Assembly (NCBI GenBank): GCA_947482805.1 | Contig: CANKLK010000015.1 | Location: forward strand, 1-25,190 | DNA: 25,190 bases | From: Flavobacteriaceae bacterium | GTDB taxonomy: Bacteria > Bacteroidota > Bacteroidia > Flavobacteriales > Flavobacteriaceae | Direction of reading: 5' to 3' | In this document: positions 16,454 to 24,632 of the stretch, in pieces | Position numbering within the stretch: the first letter of the stretch is position 1 | Layout of the letters: each line of letters opens with the position of its first letter | Made by a program: the position numbers and the translations under genes | Notes under the pieces: generated by a model | Database searches by the model: none | Told to the model about the DNA's origin: nothing | What the model saw: only the letters and a program-made list of their open reading frames with translations

Positions 16454-17680
16454 ATGCCTTTAATAGACTACACTTTTTTATCTAAAATTTTGCCAAAAGC
16501 CAAAATTAAAAAAGGTTTTAGAAAGGTAAAGAAATCTTATTTGAACAGAGTTCGATTGGCTACTTCATTGTTCTTTTTTGGGATGGGATTTTGTTTTGCA
16601 ACTTGGGCAAGTCGTATTCCGGACATTAAATCAATGCTGCAATTGAGTGAAGCCGAATTGGGAACGTTACTTTTTGCATTGCCTATCGGACAGTTAATAG
16701 CGATGCCTATTTCTGGTAAAATAGTTACCAAATATGGTAGTCGTAAAATTTCAATATTGGGACTATTAAGCTATGCTATTTGCCTTCCGTTGCTGGGAGC
16801 TGCAAAATCGGAATGGCAATTAGCTGGTGGATTATTCTTATTTGGTTTCGTTAGTAATTTTTGTACCATAGCAGTAAATACACAAGGTGTTTACACCCAA
16901 CAATTGTATGACAAACCTATTATGGGTTCGTTTCATGGTTCTTGGAGTTTAGCCGGATTTTTTGGTGCTCTAGTTGGAATTATTATGCTTGCTTTTGAAT
17001 TGAGTCCATTAGAGCATTTTTCTATAGCTTTAATTTTTGTGATTCTTCTGATTAGTACTAACTATAAGTATATCATCAATGCAAAATCGAATCAAGAAAA
17101 AACGAAATCCAATTATTCATTTTTCAAAAACCCTGATAAAACCTTACTTTGGCTAGGTATTATTTGTTTTTGCTGCATGGCAAGCGAAGGTATTATGTTT
17201 GACTGGAGCGGTGTTTATTTTAAAGAGATAATTAAAGCCCCTGGCGCACTGGCTGTTTTGGGTTATACTACATTTATGGTTAGCATGGCTACTGGAAGAT
17301 TTTTGAGTGATTTTTTAGTACATAAATATGGTGTCAAAAAAGTGCTTATGGCAAGTGGTATTATTATTTCTGCAGGATTATACAGTGCCATTTTATTTCC
17401 CTACTTAATTCCGTGCACCATTGCTTTTATGGTAGTTGGTTTTGGCGTTTCCAATGTGGTTCCGATTATTTTTAATGTTGCAGGAAACAATCAAAAAGTA
17501 CCTACAGGTATTGCACTGACTATCGTTTCGAGTATTAGTTTTATAGGTTTTTTAATTGGTCCGCCATTGATAGGATTTATTGCAGAACTTACAAGTTTGA
17601 AATATTCATTTGCGATTATTGGCATTTTTGGAATATTTATTACTGTCCTGGTTAGTCGTTTGAAGATTTTTAAAAGTTAA
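16454..17680 (+). CDS. MFS transporter, YbjJ-like
   Basis: From the ATG at 16454 the product is 408 residues; a TTG at 16415 is in frame but less likely. It has an unusual basic N-terminal extension of about 35 residues (MPLIDYTFLSKILPKAKIKK and more Lys/Arg) before the first membrane helix. Next comes SLFFFGMGFCFATWASRIPD, then the MFS loop SGKIVTKYGSRKI, and about 12 hydrophobic segments overall. The ATWASRIPDIK wording resembles E. coli YbjJ and related sugar-porter-like MFS proteins, as far as I recall. The substrate is unknown. Its TAA overlaps the stop codon of the convergent small gene in the shared bases TTAA (17677-17680). Confidence 0.88.
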   Translation: MPLIDYTFLSKILPKAKIKKGFRKVKKSYLNRVRLATSLFFFGMGFCFATWASRIPDIKSMLQLSEAELGTLLFALPIGQLIAMPISGKIVTKYGSRKISILGLLSYAICLPLLGAAKSEWQLAGGLFLFGFVSNFCTIAVNTQGVYTQQLYDKPIMGSFHGSWSLAGFFGALVGIIMLAFELSPLEHFSIALIFVILLISTNYKYIINAKSNQEKTKSNYSFFKNPDKTLLWLGIICFCCMASEGIMFDWSGVYFKEIIKAPGALAVLGYTTFMVSMATGRFLSDFLVHKYGVKKVLMASGIIISAGLYSAILFPYLIPCTIAFMVVGFGVSNVVPIIFNVAGNNQKVPTGIALTIVSSISFIGFLIGPPLIGFIAELTSLKYSFAIIGIFGIFITVLVSRLKIFKS

Positions 17681-17979
17681 TTCAGAAAAATGTTTTCTTC
17701 TAATTCCGAATACTTTGTGTATTTTAACATTTGTGAATCAAGCAAATACAAGTTGCCAAAGTAACATCCCAAAAGATAACACTCATTTAATTCTCCGGCT
17801 TTCTGAATTTGAATTTCAAAATTATTGATGATTTCAATATTGTCGAATGTAATTAGATCTCCCATATTAATTCCTTTTTCGTATACCCAAGTCGCATCCA
17901 TTCTGCCAGGTAAAAACATAAAACGATCAAGTATTACTATGAAAAGAAAAAAAGGCAATATTCTGATGATTTTTTTCAT
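17677..17979 (-). CDS. Small membrane-anchored or exported hypothetical protein
   Basis: This 100-residue protein begins MKKIIRILPFFLFIVILDRF, a basic-then-hydrophobic segment that would act as a signal anchor or uncleaved signal. The rest is a small soluble domain with alternating strands (NMGDLITFDNIEIINNFEIQI, about 38-58) and two Cys in NECYLLGCYFG. Its ATG follows the stop of the DUF2007 gene after a single base, so the two are translated from one mRNA and probably coupled. The stop codon overlaps that of the convergent MFS gene. I do not recognise the family. Confidence 0.7.
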   Translation of the reverse strand: MKKIIRILPFFLFIVILDRFMFLPGRMDATWVYEKGINMGDLITFDNIEIINNFEIQIQKAGELNECYLLGCYFGNLYLLDSQMLKYTKYSELEENIFLN

Positions 17980-17980
17980 C

Positions 17981-18196
17981 TTAGATACTCAGCCTAAATT
18001 CCTCAATAATAGGATTTGCTTTTCCAAAATCAATTTCCTGAATGAATAACTCAACAGCTTTTGCCGATTGTATACTCGGCAGAACATTGGCTTGGTTGTT
18101 ATTCCTAATCACAACGTTAATATCAGATTCTTCCAATCTTTCTTTTAAGGTTACTGCTAGAATTTCTTCTCCAGAAAATATTTTTATTAAGCCCAT
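17981..18196 (-). CDS. DUF2007 domain protein (putative signal transducing protein)
   Basis: The ATG at 18196 gives a 71-residue protein starting MGLIKIFSGEEILAVTLKER. The pattern of a strand, a helix covering about residues 10-25, a strand (INVVIRNN) and a C-terminal helix (FGKANPIIEEF) matches the DUF2007 domain, a small ferredoxin-like fold of unclear role. The frame is open further upstream to 18262, but that part is repeat-derived sequence with no similarity to the family, so I reject the longer start. It is followed after one base by the membrane-anchored small protein, forming a tight pair. Confidence 0.82.
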   Translation of the reverse strand: MGLIKIFSGEEILAVTLKERLEESDINVVIRNNNQANVLPSIQSAKAVELFIQEIDFGKANPIIEEFRLSI

Positions 18197-18240
18197 TCTT
18201 TTTAGGTTTATTGTTTTTAGTTTATAGTTAATTATTTTAT

Positions 18241-18291
18241 ACTGAACACTGTGACTGAACACTGTGACTGTATACCTCCAGGCAGGCAGGC
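18241..18291. repeat. 13-bp tandem repeat followed by CAGG triplication
   Basis: ACTGAACACTGTG occurs at 18241-18253 and 18254-18266, with a partial third copy (ACTG). Each unit looks like a heptad (ACTGAAC) plus a hexad (ACTGTG). CAGG then occurs three times in 18279-18290. The block lies between the DEAD-like gene and the DUF2007 gene, in the transcribed region if they are co-transcribed. Confidence 0.8.
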
Positions 18292-18297
18292 TGAAAA

Positions 18298-18918
18298 CTA
18301 ATCCTCCTCTTCCATCTCGAAGAAAAGCGGTTCAATCATTATTTTATCTGCAAGCGATTCTACTCTTTCAGTTATTTGTGAGCAAAAGAACAAACGCTGC
18401 GTTTTTTCAATACTATTAGACAAACGAAGTACTACAGCATCCATTCTACTTCTAAATAAAACATCGGCATCATCAACAATCATTAACTTAATGGTATTAC
18501 TGTTAAATCCAGCAGATGAAAACATAGCGTTTATTTTATTAGGAGTTCCTATTAAAATATCCAATCCCATAGAAACGACATTTTTATCATAATCGATATC
18601 TCCTTTATCATGAACTCCCAAAATACTCAAATCGGTATATGTGCCATATTTTAAAAAAAGTTCTTCCATTTCCAACACTTTTTCCTTGTTTTCAACAATG
18701 ATTAAAGCTCTGGTACTTTCGTCAAACGTTTTTTCTAATTTCTGAATTACGTTCAAAACGATTGTAGTTGTTTTTCCTGTTCCTCCAGCAGATTGAATAA
18801 CGGCATCCGCACCACTTTTTATGGTGGAAAATGTTTCCTGTTGCATTTCATTGGCTTCGGTCAGTCCGTTTTCAACGAGCGCTTTTTGGAGGTTTGAGTT
18901 TATTTTTTTTAGATTCAT
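18298..18918 (-). CDS. Single-domain DEAD/DEAH-like ATPase lacking the second helicase domain
   Basis: From the ATG at 18918 the product is 206 residues, covering only the first RecA-like domain of a DEAD-box helicase; full-length enzymes need about 370 or more. There is a Q-motif-like NEMQQETF (23-30), motif I SAGGTGKT (43-50), a Ib-like IGTPNKI (123-129) and motif II as VDDAD (148-152) in place of DEAD. Motif III is FCSQIT (178-183) where SAT is usual. The stop is followed by unrelated repeat sequence, so no hidden C-terminal domain is visible. It may bind ATP and RNA but should not unwind alone. The acidic tail EMEEED ends the protein. The longer TTG start at 18936 is less likely. It lies 82 bases after the NtrC-type regulator gene. 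Confidence 0.85.
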   Translation of the reverse strand: MNLKKINSNLQKALVENGLTEANEMQQETFSTIKSGADAVIQSAGGTGKTTTIVLNVIQKLEKTFDESTRALIIVENKEKVLEMEELFLKYGTYTDLSILGVHDKGDIDYDKNVVSMGLDILIGTPNKINAMFSSAGFNSNTIKLMIVDDADVLFRSRMDAVVLRLSNSIEKTQRLFFCSQITERVESLADKIMIEPLFFEMEEED

Positions 18919-18931
18919 TGTTAAGTTATTA

Positions 18932-19000
18932 GGCAAAAGGCAATTGCCATTAGCTCGTTACTTTGAAAATTCTATTGCCTATTGGCTCTTGGCTAATGCC
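18932..19000. repeat. Inverted pair of heptad arrays
   Basis: The left arm has GGCAAAA, GGCAATT and GCCATTA (18932-18952), which on the other strand read TTTTGCC, AATTGCC, TAATGGC. The right arm has TATTGCC, TATTGGC, TCTTGGC, TAATGCC (18973-19000). The arms are partly complementary and could fold into a hairpin in the RNA between the regulator gene and the DEAD-like gene. Confidence 0.75.
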
Positions 19001-20164
19001 TTACTTGCTAGCAAATAACTTTACATCGGTTTCAGAAATCTCAATTCCGCCAAGGATTATTAAACGTTCGACTACATTTCGAAGTTCACGGATGTTTCCT
19101 GTCCAATCGTATTCCTGCAATAATTTAACGGCTTGCTTAGAAAAATATTTGACTGTATTTCCTTGCTCTTCGGCAATCTTTGTAGCAAAATGCTCTACTA
19201 ATAACGGAATATCATCTCGTCTGTCGTTCAACGATGGCACTTTGATTAAAATAACAGCTAAACGGTGGTATAAATCTTCTCTAAATCTTCCTTCTGCAAT
19301 CTCTTTTTTCAAATCTTTATTCGTAGCAGCCACAACTCTTACATTGATTTTAATATCTTTTTCGGCTCCAACTCTTTGTATTAAATTTTCTTGTAAAGCA
19401 CGTAATACTTTGGCTTGAGCTGAGAGACTCATATCACCAATTTCATCCAAGAAAATTGTTCCACCATCGGCAGCTTCAAATTTTCCGGCTCTGTCTTTTA
19501 CGGCAGAGGTGAACGCACCTTTTACGTGTCCGAACAATTCGCTTTCTATTAGTTCAGACGGAATAGCGGCGCAATTCACTTCAATCATTGGAGCAGCTGC
19601 TCTTTCGCTTTTTTCATGTAATTGATGCGCTACTAATTCTTTTCCGGTTCCGTTTGGTCCTGTAATCAAAACTCTGGCATCGGTCAACGCTACTTTTTCA
19701 ATCATGAGTTTTATTTGATTGATGGGTTCGCTTTTACCGATAATTTCGTAGTTTTTGGAAACTTTCTTCTTCAGAATTTTATTCTCAACCACCAATTGTT
19801 TTTTGTCTAGAGCATTCCGAACAGTGTTCAAAAGCCGATTCAAATCGGGTGGTTTCGAGATGTAATCAAAGGCCCCAAGACGCATAGTATTAACGGCAGT
19901 TTCTAAATCGCCGTGGCCGGAAATCATAACCATCGGAATTTCGGGTTTAATTTTTTTTACGGCTTCAAGCAGTTCCTCGCCGTTCATTTTGGGCATTTTG
20001 ATGTCGCAAAGGACTAAATCGTAATCTTCGTTTTTTATTTTTTCAAAACCAGATTTACCATCTTCGGCTTCTTCAACTATATAAGTATCGCTTTCTTCCA
20101 ACAGTATTTTCGTTAATACCCTTCGGATGCTTACTTCGTCCTCTATGATTAATATTTTGGGCAT
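19001..20164 (-). CDS. Sigma-54-dependent response regulator, NtrC family, without HTH domain
   Basis: The 387-residue protein has a receiver domain (about 1-120) with IIEDE acidic residues, phospho-acceptor Asp54 in VLCDIKMP, and Lys104. A central AAA+ sigma-54 activation domain follows (about 140-375) with Walker A GPNGTGKE (169-176), Walker B GTIFLDE (235-241) and WTGNIREL (354-361). The sigma-54 contact loop is GAFTSA (216-221) instead of the usual GAFTGA. The sequence ends at LFASK straight after the AAA+ domain, so the C-terminal Fis-type DNA-binding helix-turn-helix is absent. Such a regulator would activate sigma-54 holoenzyme from solution. No histidine kinase gene is adjacent. It is divergent from panB; a -7 element lies upstream. 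Confidence 0.93.
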   Translation of the reverse strand: MPKILIIEDEVSIRRVLTKILLEESDTYIVEEAEDGKSGFEKIKNEDYDLVLCDIKMPKMNGEELLEAVKKIKPEIPMVMISGHGDLETAVNTMRLGAFDYISKPPDLNRLLNTVRNALDKKQLVVENKILKKKVSKNYEIIGKSEPINQIKLMIEKVALTDARVLITGPNGTGKELVAHQLHEKSERAAAPMIEVNCAAIPSELIESELFGHVKGAFTSAVKDRAGKFEAADGGTIFLDEIGDMSLSAQAKVLRALQENLIQRVGAEKDIKINVRVVAATNKDLKKEIAEGRFREDLYHRLAVILIKVPSLNDRRDDIPLLVEHFATKIAEEQGNTVKYFSKQAVKLLQEYDWTGNIRELRNVVERLIILGGIEISETDVKLFASK

Positions 20165-20173
20165 TGTAGAATG

Positions 20174-20194
20174 TTTATATTTTATGGTTTATGG
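20174..20194. repeat. Short heptad run (TTTATAT, TTTATGG, TTTATGG)
   Basis: Three heptads at 20174, 20181 and 20188 lie in the 5' leader of the regulator gene, between its -7 element and start codon. Confidence 0.55.
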
Positions 20195-20199
20195 TTTGA

Positions 20200-20207
20200 C
20201 AAAAGTA
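20200..20207 (-). promoter_or_regulatory. -7 element (TACTTTTG) of the regulator gene
   Basis: It is a perfect TAnnTTTG on the minus strand, 35 bases before the ATG at 20164. The -33 position has no clear TTG. Confidence 0.5.
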
Positions 20208-20235
20208 GTATAAATTAACATTAAGAGCTTAACTT

Positions 20236-20267
20236 TTGTTGCATCAAGAATAGATTTAATACTTTTG
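20236..20267 (+). promoter_or_regulatory. panB promoter
   Basis: TTG at 20236-20238 is separated by 21 bases from TACTTTTG at 20260-20267; an alternative TTG at 20239-20241 gives 18 bases. The ATG at 20286 follows 18 bases later. Confidence 0.7.
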
Positions 20268-20285
20268 TGCTTTAAATAAACAACT

Positions 20286-21104
20286 ATGTCAACAGCTAAA
20301 AAAGATTATAAAAGAATTACCACAAAGTCATTATTTGACATGAAGGCCAATGGTGAAAAAATATCAATGCTTACAGCCTACGATTATACGATGGCAAAAA
20401 TTGTTGATACTGCCGGTGTTGATGTGATTTTGGTTGGCGATTCTGCCAGTAATGTTATGGCTGGGCATGAAACAACTTTACCCATCACATTAGACCAAAT
20501 GATTTATCATGCTTCGAGTGTGGTTCGTGCTATTGAACGCGCTTTGGTTGTGATTGATTTGCCTTTTGGGAGTTACCAATCGGATCCAAAAGAAGCCTTG
20601 CGTTCTTCAATCAGAATCATGAAAGAAAGCGGCGCGCACGCAGTGAAATTAGAAGGTGGAGGAGAAATTAAAGAGAGTATCAAACGTATTTTGAATGCCG
20701 GAATTCCGGTAATGGGGCATTTGGGTTTGACACCACAATCTATTTATAAATTTGGAACCTACACTGTACGGGCTAAAGAAGATGCTGAAGCAGAACAATT
20801 AATTGAAGATGCTAAATTATTAGAAAAATTAGGTTGCTTTGCCTTAGTGTTGGAAAAAATACCAGCAAGTTTAGCCGAAAAAGTCGCTAAAACCATTTCC
20901 ATTCCTGTAATCGGAATTGGAGCCGGAGGTGGTGTTGACGGACAAGTTTTGGTAATTCATGACATGCTTGGTATGAATAATGAATTCAGTCCACGGTTTT
21001 TGAGACGTTATTTAAACTTATACGAACAAATGACTAAAGCCATAGGGAATTATGTTGCTGATGTTAAGTCAAAAGATTTCCCGAACATAAACGAACAATA
21101 TTAA
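20286..21104 (+). CDS. panB: 3-methyl-2-oxobutanoate hydroxymethyltransferase
   Basis: PanB transfers a hydroxymethyl group from methylenetetrahydrofolate to 2-oxoisovalerate, giving ketopantoate, the first committed step of pantothenate and coenzyme A synthesis. The 272-residue product has the normal length and a (beta/alpha)8 barrel pattern. The Mg-binding acids are visible as Asp52 (VGDSASN), Asp91 (VIDLPFGSY) and Glu123 (VKLEGG). The catalytic Glu190 is in [11 protein letters not shown], and [17 protein letters not shown] follows, as in the E. coli enzyme. It has its own promoter and is divergent from the regulator gene. panC and panD are not in the window. The pseudouridine synthase gene starts 38 bases downstream, possibly on the same mRNA. 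Confidence 0.97.
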   Translation: MSTAKKDYKRITTKSLFDMKANGEKISMLTAYDYTMAKIVDTAGVDVILVGDSASNVMAGHETTLPITLDQMIYHASSVVRAIERALVVIDLPFGSYQSDPKEALRSSIRIMKESGAHAVKLEGGGEIKESIKRILNAGIPVMGHLGLTPQSIYKFGTYTVRAKEDAEAEQLIEDAKLLEKLGCFALVLEKIPASLAEKVAKTISIPVIGIGAGGGVDGQVLVIHDMLGMNNEFSPRFLRRYLNLYEQMTKAIGNYVADVKSKDFPNINEQY

Positions 21105-21108
21105 TTCG

Positions 21109-21141
21109 AATTTGAAAATTTAGGTAATTTGAAAATTTGAA
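21109..21141. repeat. 8-bp tandem repeat (AATTTGAA) running into a start codon
   Basis: AATTTGAA occurs at 21109, 21126 and 21134, with a diverged copy at 21117. The next unit would begin at 21142 and instead supplies AATG, so the start codon of the pseudouridine synthase (21143) abuts the repeat. Confidence 0.7.
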
Positions 21142-21142
21142 A

Positions 21143-21832
21143 ATGAAAGTAGTCTCAAATAAAGACAATCTCCAGATTCTTCACGAAGACAATCACATCA
21201 TTGTCATAAACAAACGTATTGGCGATATAGTCCAAGGTGATAAAACCGGTGACAAACCTTTGTCGGAAGTAGTTAAAGAATACATCAAAGAAAAATACAA
21301 CAAACCTGGTGAAGTATTTCTTGGTGTGGTACATCGATTAGACCGCCCTACTACTGGAATTGTAGTTTTTGCCCGAACTTCGAAAGCATTAACACGATTG
21401 AATGAATTATTCAGTAATAGAAAAACGCAAAAAACCTATTGGGCCATTGTAAAAAACAAACCAGAGAATGATCAAGATACTTTAGTTCATTTTTTAAAAA
21501 GAAACGAAAAAAACAATACCTCAAAAGCACACTTAAAAGAAGTGCCTGAAAGCAAAAAATCCAGTTTGGATTATAAAATTATCAAAACGCTGGATAATTA
21601 TTTTGCCCTTGAAATTAATTTACATACAGGTAGACATCATCAAATAAGAGCGCAATTAACCGCTATTGGCTGCCCAATAAAAGGCGATTTAAAATATGGC
21701 TTTGACCGCAGTAATCCGGATGGTGGCATTCATCTTCATGCGCGTAAACTTGTTATTATCCATCCAGTTTCAAAAGAAGTACTAGAAATTATTGCGCCAA
21801 CACCTAAAGATTCTATTTGGAATTCCATTTAA
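21143..21832 (+). CDS. RluA-family pseudouridine synthase
   Basis: The enzyme isomerises uridine to pseudouridine in rRNA or tRNA. From the ATG at 21143 the product is 229 residues starting MKVVSNKDNLQILHEDNHII. The catalytic motif is HRLDRPTTG (64-72) with Asp67, and the conserved LHTGRHHQIRAQL segment lies near residues 169-181. There is no N-terminal S4 RNA-binding domain, so it belongs with the short RluA/RluC-catalytic-core proteins and its target site cannot be read from sequence. An in-frame TTG two codons upstream (21137) is part of a repeat and is not chosen. It is probably transcribed with panB. Confidence 0.93.
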   Translation: MKVVSNKDNLQILHEDNHIIVINKRIGDIVQGDKTGDKPLSEVVKEYIKEKYNKPGEVFLGVVHRLDRPTTGIVVFARTSKALTRLNELFSNRKTQKTYWAIVKNKPENDQDTLVHFLKRNEKNNTSKAHLKEVPESKKSSLDYKIIKTLDNYFALEINLHTGRHHQIRAQLTAIGCPIKGDLKYGFDRSNPDGGIHLHARKLVIIHPVSKEVLEIIAPTPKDSIWNSI

Positions 21833-21889
21833 AATTAAAAATGCTTATTTTTACGTTACAATTAACTACTCTAAGTAATAATACCTACT

Positions 21890-23239
21890 ATGAAAAAGAC
21901 ACTTTTTACTTTATGTTTGCTAGTCGGTTTTAGTGTAAGCGCACAAGACCAATTCTCTGGAATTAGCACATCCAATCGCGTTGGGATTTTAAATGGTGCT
22001 ATTAACCCTGCTGAGTTTGCCAATCTCTCAAAAAAGTTTGAAATCAATTTTTACGGTCTTAGTTTCGATGTTTCAAATAATAAAATTGGTTTCAATGATT
22101 TAACTTCTAACACCAATTTAGAAGACTTAATTTTCACTGGAACTGAATCGGCAAATTTGCGAATCGATGGACAAATACTAGGTCCGAGTTTTGCTATGAA
22201 ATGGAGAAAATGGGGATTTGGCATTACTACAAAAGCCAATATAAAGTTTGATGTAGTTGATGTAGACACTTCACTAGGAAATGCCATTTTCAACAATAAT
22301 TTAACCCTAAATACCACTTTATTAAACCAAACCGGAAATCAAAGATTATCCGGAACTTCTTATGGAGAAATTGGATTTTCTGTAGCCAGAAAAATTTATG
22401 AAAACGACAAACATAAATTTGATGCTGGTATAACGCTAAAATTTTTATTTCCCGGTTCGTATTCTAATTTTGGTTTTAGTAATTTAAATGGAACTATAAC
22501 GCAAAATTCAAGTGGTACTTTTTTAACAACTGATCAACCAGCCAATTTAAACATTGCTTATTCAGGAAATCTTGCCGATAGTTTTTCAAATTTTGATGAT
22601 TATACTAAATCTATTTTTGGTGGCTTAAACGGAGTTGCTACAGATATTGGATTTAACTATCAATGGAAAGATGGTAAAGATAAATACAAAATAAAATCAG
22701 GATTAGCAATCAGAAACATTGGTAGTATGACTTTTAAAGATGATAATAATTACAATACTAACTATACACTAAACATTCAACCAACTATTCAAAATCCACT
22801 GGGGTTAGATTTAAGCTTATTTGAAAACATTAATAATTTGAGTGAAGTTGAAGATGTGCTATTTAATAATAATTATCTCAATATAAATAATCAAAATAAA
22901 ACCGACTTTAGAGTAAATTTACCAACATTGTTAACGATGTATGCCGATTTTAAAATTGTTTCAAAAGTTTTTATTACTGGCTATTTGCAGCAAAAAATGA
23001 AAAAAGATGATGGCAACGACCAAATTACAGCACGCAATATTTTTTCAATAACGCCAAGGGTTAACTTAGGTTTCTTTGAGGCTTTTCTTCCCGTATCTAC
23101 TGATGATATTTCGGGAACAAATGTTGGTTTTGGTTTTAGATTGGCCGGTTTTTATCTTGGCTCTAATTCAATTATCACATCATTAGCAGATGGAAAACAA
23201 GCTAATATTTATACTGGATATCGATTAGCATTTTTATAA
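21890..23239 (+). CDS. DUF5723 family outer-membrane beta-barrel-like protein
   Basis: The 449-residue product has a clear signal peptide (MKKTLFTLCLLVGFSVSAQ, likely cleaved after SAQ or just before). What follows is a long series of alternating hydrophobic/polar strands rich in Asn, Gly, Phe and Tyr, ending in an aromatic/hydrophobic strand GYRLAFL, typical of outer-membrane barrels. The beginning (SGISTSNRVGILNGAINPAE) resembles the DUF5723 family of Bacteroidota as I recall it. Location is predicted to be the outer membrane; function unknown. It sits 57 bases after the pseudouridine synthase gene, with a weak TATTTTTA -7-like motif at 21846-21853. The aldehyde dehydrogenase gene follows. 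Confidence 0.85.
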   Translation: MKKTLFTLCLLVGFSVSAQDQFSGISTSNRVGILNGAINPAEFANLSKKFEINFYGLSFDVSNNKIGFNDLTSNTNLEDLIFTGTESANLRIDGQILGPSFAMKWRKWGFGITTKANIKFDVVDVDTSLGNAIFNNNLTLNTTLLNQTGNQRLSGTSYGEIGFSVARKIYENDKHKFDAGITLKFLFPGSYSNFGFSNLNGTITQNSSGTFLTTDQPANLNIAYSGNLADSFSNFDDYTKSIFGGLNGVATDIGFNYQWKDGKDKYKIKSGLAIRNIGSMTFKDDNNYNTNYTLNIQPTIQNPLGLDLSLFENINNLSEVEDVLFNNNYLNINNQNKTDFRVNLPTLLTMYADFKIVSKVFITGYLQQKMKKDDGNDQITARNIFSITPRVNLGFFEAFLPVSTDDISGTNVGFGFRLAGFYLGSNSIITSLADGKQANIYTGYRLAFL

Positions 23240-23300
23240 AATAATTAGGTAGAATTGTATTTGTTAAAAGTGTAACTTGCTAAACCAATTTAGTCAAGTT

Positions 23301-24632
23301 ATGAATTTTAAAACCGATATTAATTTCCGTAAGCAGACTTTAATAAAGTTACTTATTAGTGTTCAAAAGCATGAGGAGGAAATTATTAAAGCGCTCTATG
23401 ATGATTTTAAAAAACCTGCATTTGAAGCAGTTGTAAGTGAAACTGCTTATATCGTTTCTGAACTAAATCAGACTATTAAAAATATTAATAAATGGGCAAA
23501 ACCACATATGGTTTTACCTTCTCTTTTAAATTTCCCTTCAACCGATTATATTTACAAAGAGCCTTACGGGAAAGTATTAATTATAGCTCCATGGAATTAC
23601 CCTTATCAATTGGCATTAAGCCCTTTAATTGCAGCAGTTGCAGCAGGAAACCAAGTAGTGGTAAAACCTTCGGAACTGACAACAAACACTTCAAGAATTA
23701 TTACTGAAATTTTAAGCGAAACTTTTGATGAAAATCATGTAAAATGTGTTGAAGGTGGTGTTGAAATTACCCAGGAATTATTAGCACAACGCTGGGATTA
23801 TATTTTCTTTACCGGTAGTGTTGCTGTTGGAAAAATAGTAGCCAAAGCAGCAGCAGAAAACTTAACGCCTGTAACATTAGAACTTGGCGGAAAAAACCCA
23901 TGTATTATTGATGCAACTGCTAATTTAAAATTAGCTGCCAAAAGAATTGTTTGGGGCAAATTCCTAAATGCCGGGCAGACTTGTATTGCACCAGATTATT
24001 TGTTGGTTTCAAATAAAATAAGAACAGCCTTTATCGAATTAATAAAAAAAGAAATCATCGACGCTTATGGCGAAAATCCCGAAACTTCTCCTGATTTCCC
24101 AAGAATTATTAATCAAAAAAACTGGAACAGACTAACAGAAATGTTGAAAGGTGAAAGTATACTGGCCGGAGGAAAATCAAACAGTCAAGAATATTACCTT
24201 GCTCCCACTTTGCTTGACGAACCAAGTTTGGATAGTTTGGTAATGAAAGACGAAATTTTTGGACCAATTCTTCCTGTTTTATCTTTTGAAAACGAGGCTG
24301 ATTTGGTTTCCATAATTTCAAGATACGAAAAACCATTGTCACTTTATATTTTTAGTAATGACAACCCTTTTGCCAAAAAGATAATTCAAAACTATTCTTT
24401 TGGAGGTGGTTGTATTAATGATACTGTAGTTTATTTTTCTAACAAAAGATTGCCTTTTGGTGGAGTTGGGCATAGTGGTATTGGTGCGTACCATGGCAAA
24501 TTGAGTTTTAGCACTTTTACTCATTACAAAGCCATCGTTAAAAAAGCAAATTGGCTCGACATCCCTACTAGATATGCACCCTATAAAGGCAAATTGAATT
24601 CTGTTAAAAATTTGTTTAAATGGTTATCTTAA
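23301..24632 (+). CDS. Aldehyde dehydrogenase, class-3-like
   Basis: It is an NAD(P)-dependent enzyme oxidising aldehydes to acids. From the ATG at 23301 it has 443 residues, the short length typical of class 3/fatty aldehyde dehydrogenases. PWNY with catalytic Asn99 is at about 97-100, the Rossmann segment FTGSVAVGKIV near 170-180, catalytic base Glu194 in LELGGKNP, and the nucleophile Cys228 in NAGQTCIAPDY. A GGGCINDTVV segment near residue 370 is also family-typical. The in-frame TTG at 23277 would add LNQFSQV; this might complete the first helix, so the true start is open. The substrate is likely a medium- or long-chain aldehyde, by family only. Confidence 0.93.
   Translation: MNFKTDINFRKQTLIKLLISVQKHEEEIIKALYDDFKKPAFEAVVSETAYIVSELNQTIKNINKWAKPHMVLPSLLNFPSTDYIYKEPYGKVLIIAPWNYPYQLALSPLIAAVAAGNQVVVKPSELTTNTSRIITEILSETFDENHVKCVEGGVEITQELLAQRWDYIFFTGSVAVGKIVAKAAAENLTPVTLELGGKNPCIIDATANLKLAAKRIVWGKFLNAGQTCIAPDYLLVSNKIRTAFIELIKKEIIDAYGENPETSPDFPRIINQKNWNRLTEMLKGESILAGGKSNSQEYYLAPTLLDEPSLDSLVMKDEIFGPILPVLSFENEADLVSIISRYEKPLSLYIFSNDNPFAKKIIQNYSFGGGCINDTVVYFSNKRLPFGGVGHSGIGAYHGKLSFSTFTHYKAIVKKANWLDIPTRYAPYKGKLNSVKNLFKWLS

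Noticed and set aside
18197..18262. Longer N terminus for the DUF2007 protein
   Set aside because: The extra residues come from spacer repeat sequence and do not belong to the family; the ATG at 18196 fits the domain start.
18940..19010. Sigma-54 promoter between the regulator and the DEAD-like gene
   Set aside because: GG and GC pairs are present on both strands because of the heptads, but none has the required 10-base spacing.
18963..19418. 151-codon open frame on the plus strand
   Set aside because: It is antisense to the well-supported NtrC-type regulator and its translation has no domain features; it also begins in repeat sequence.
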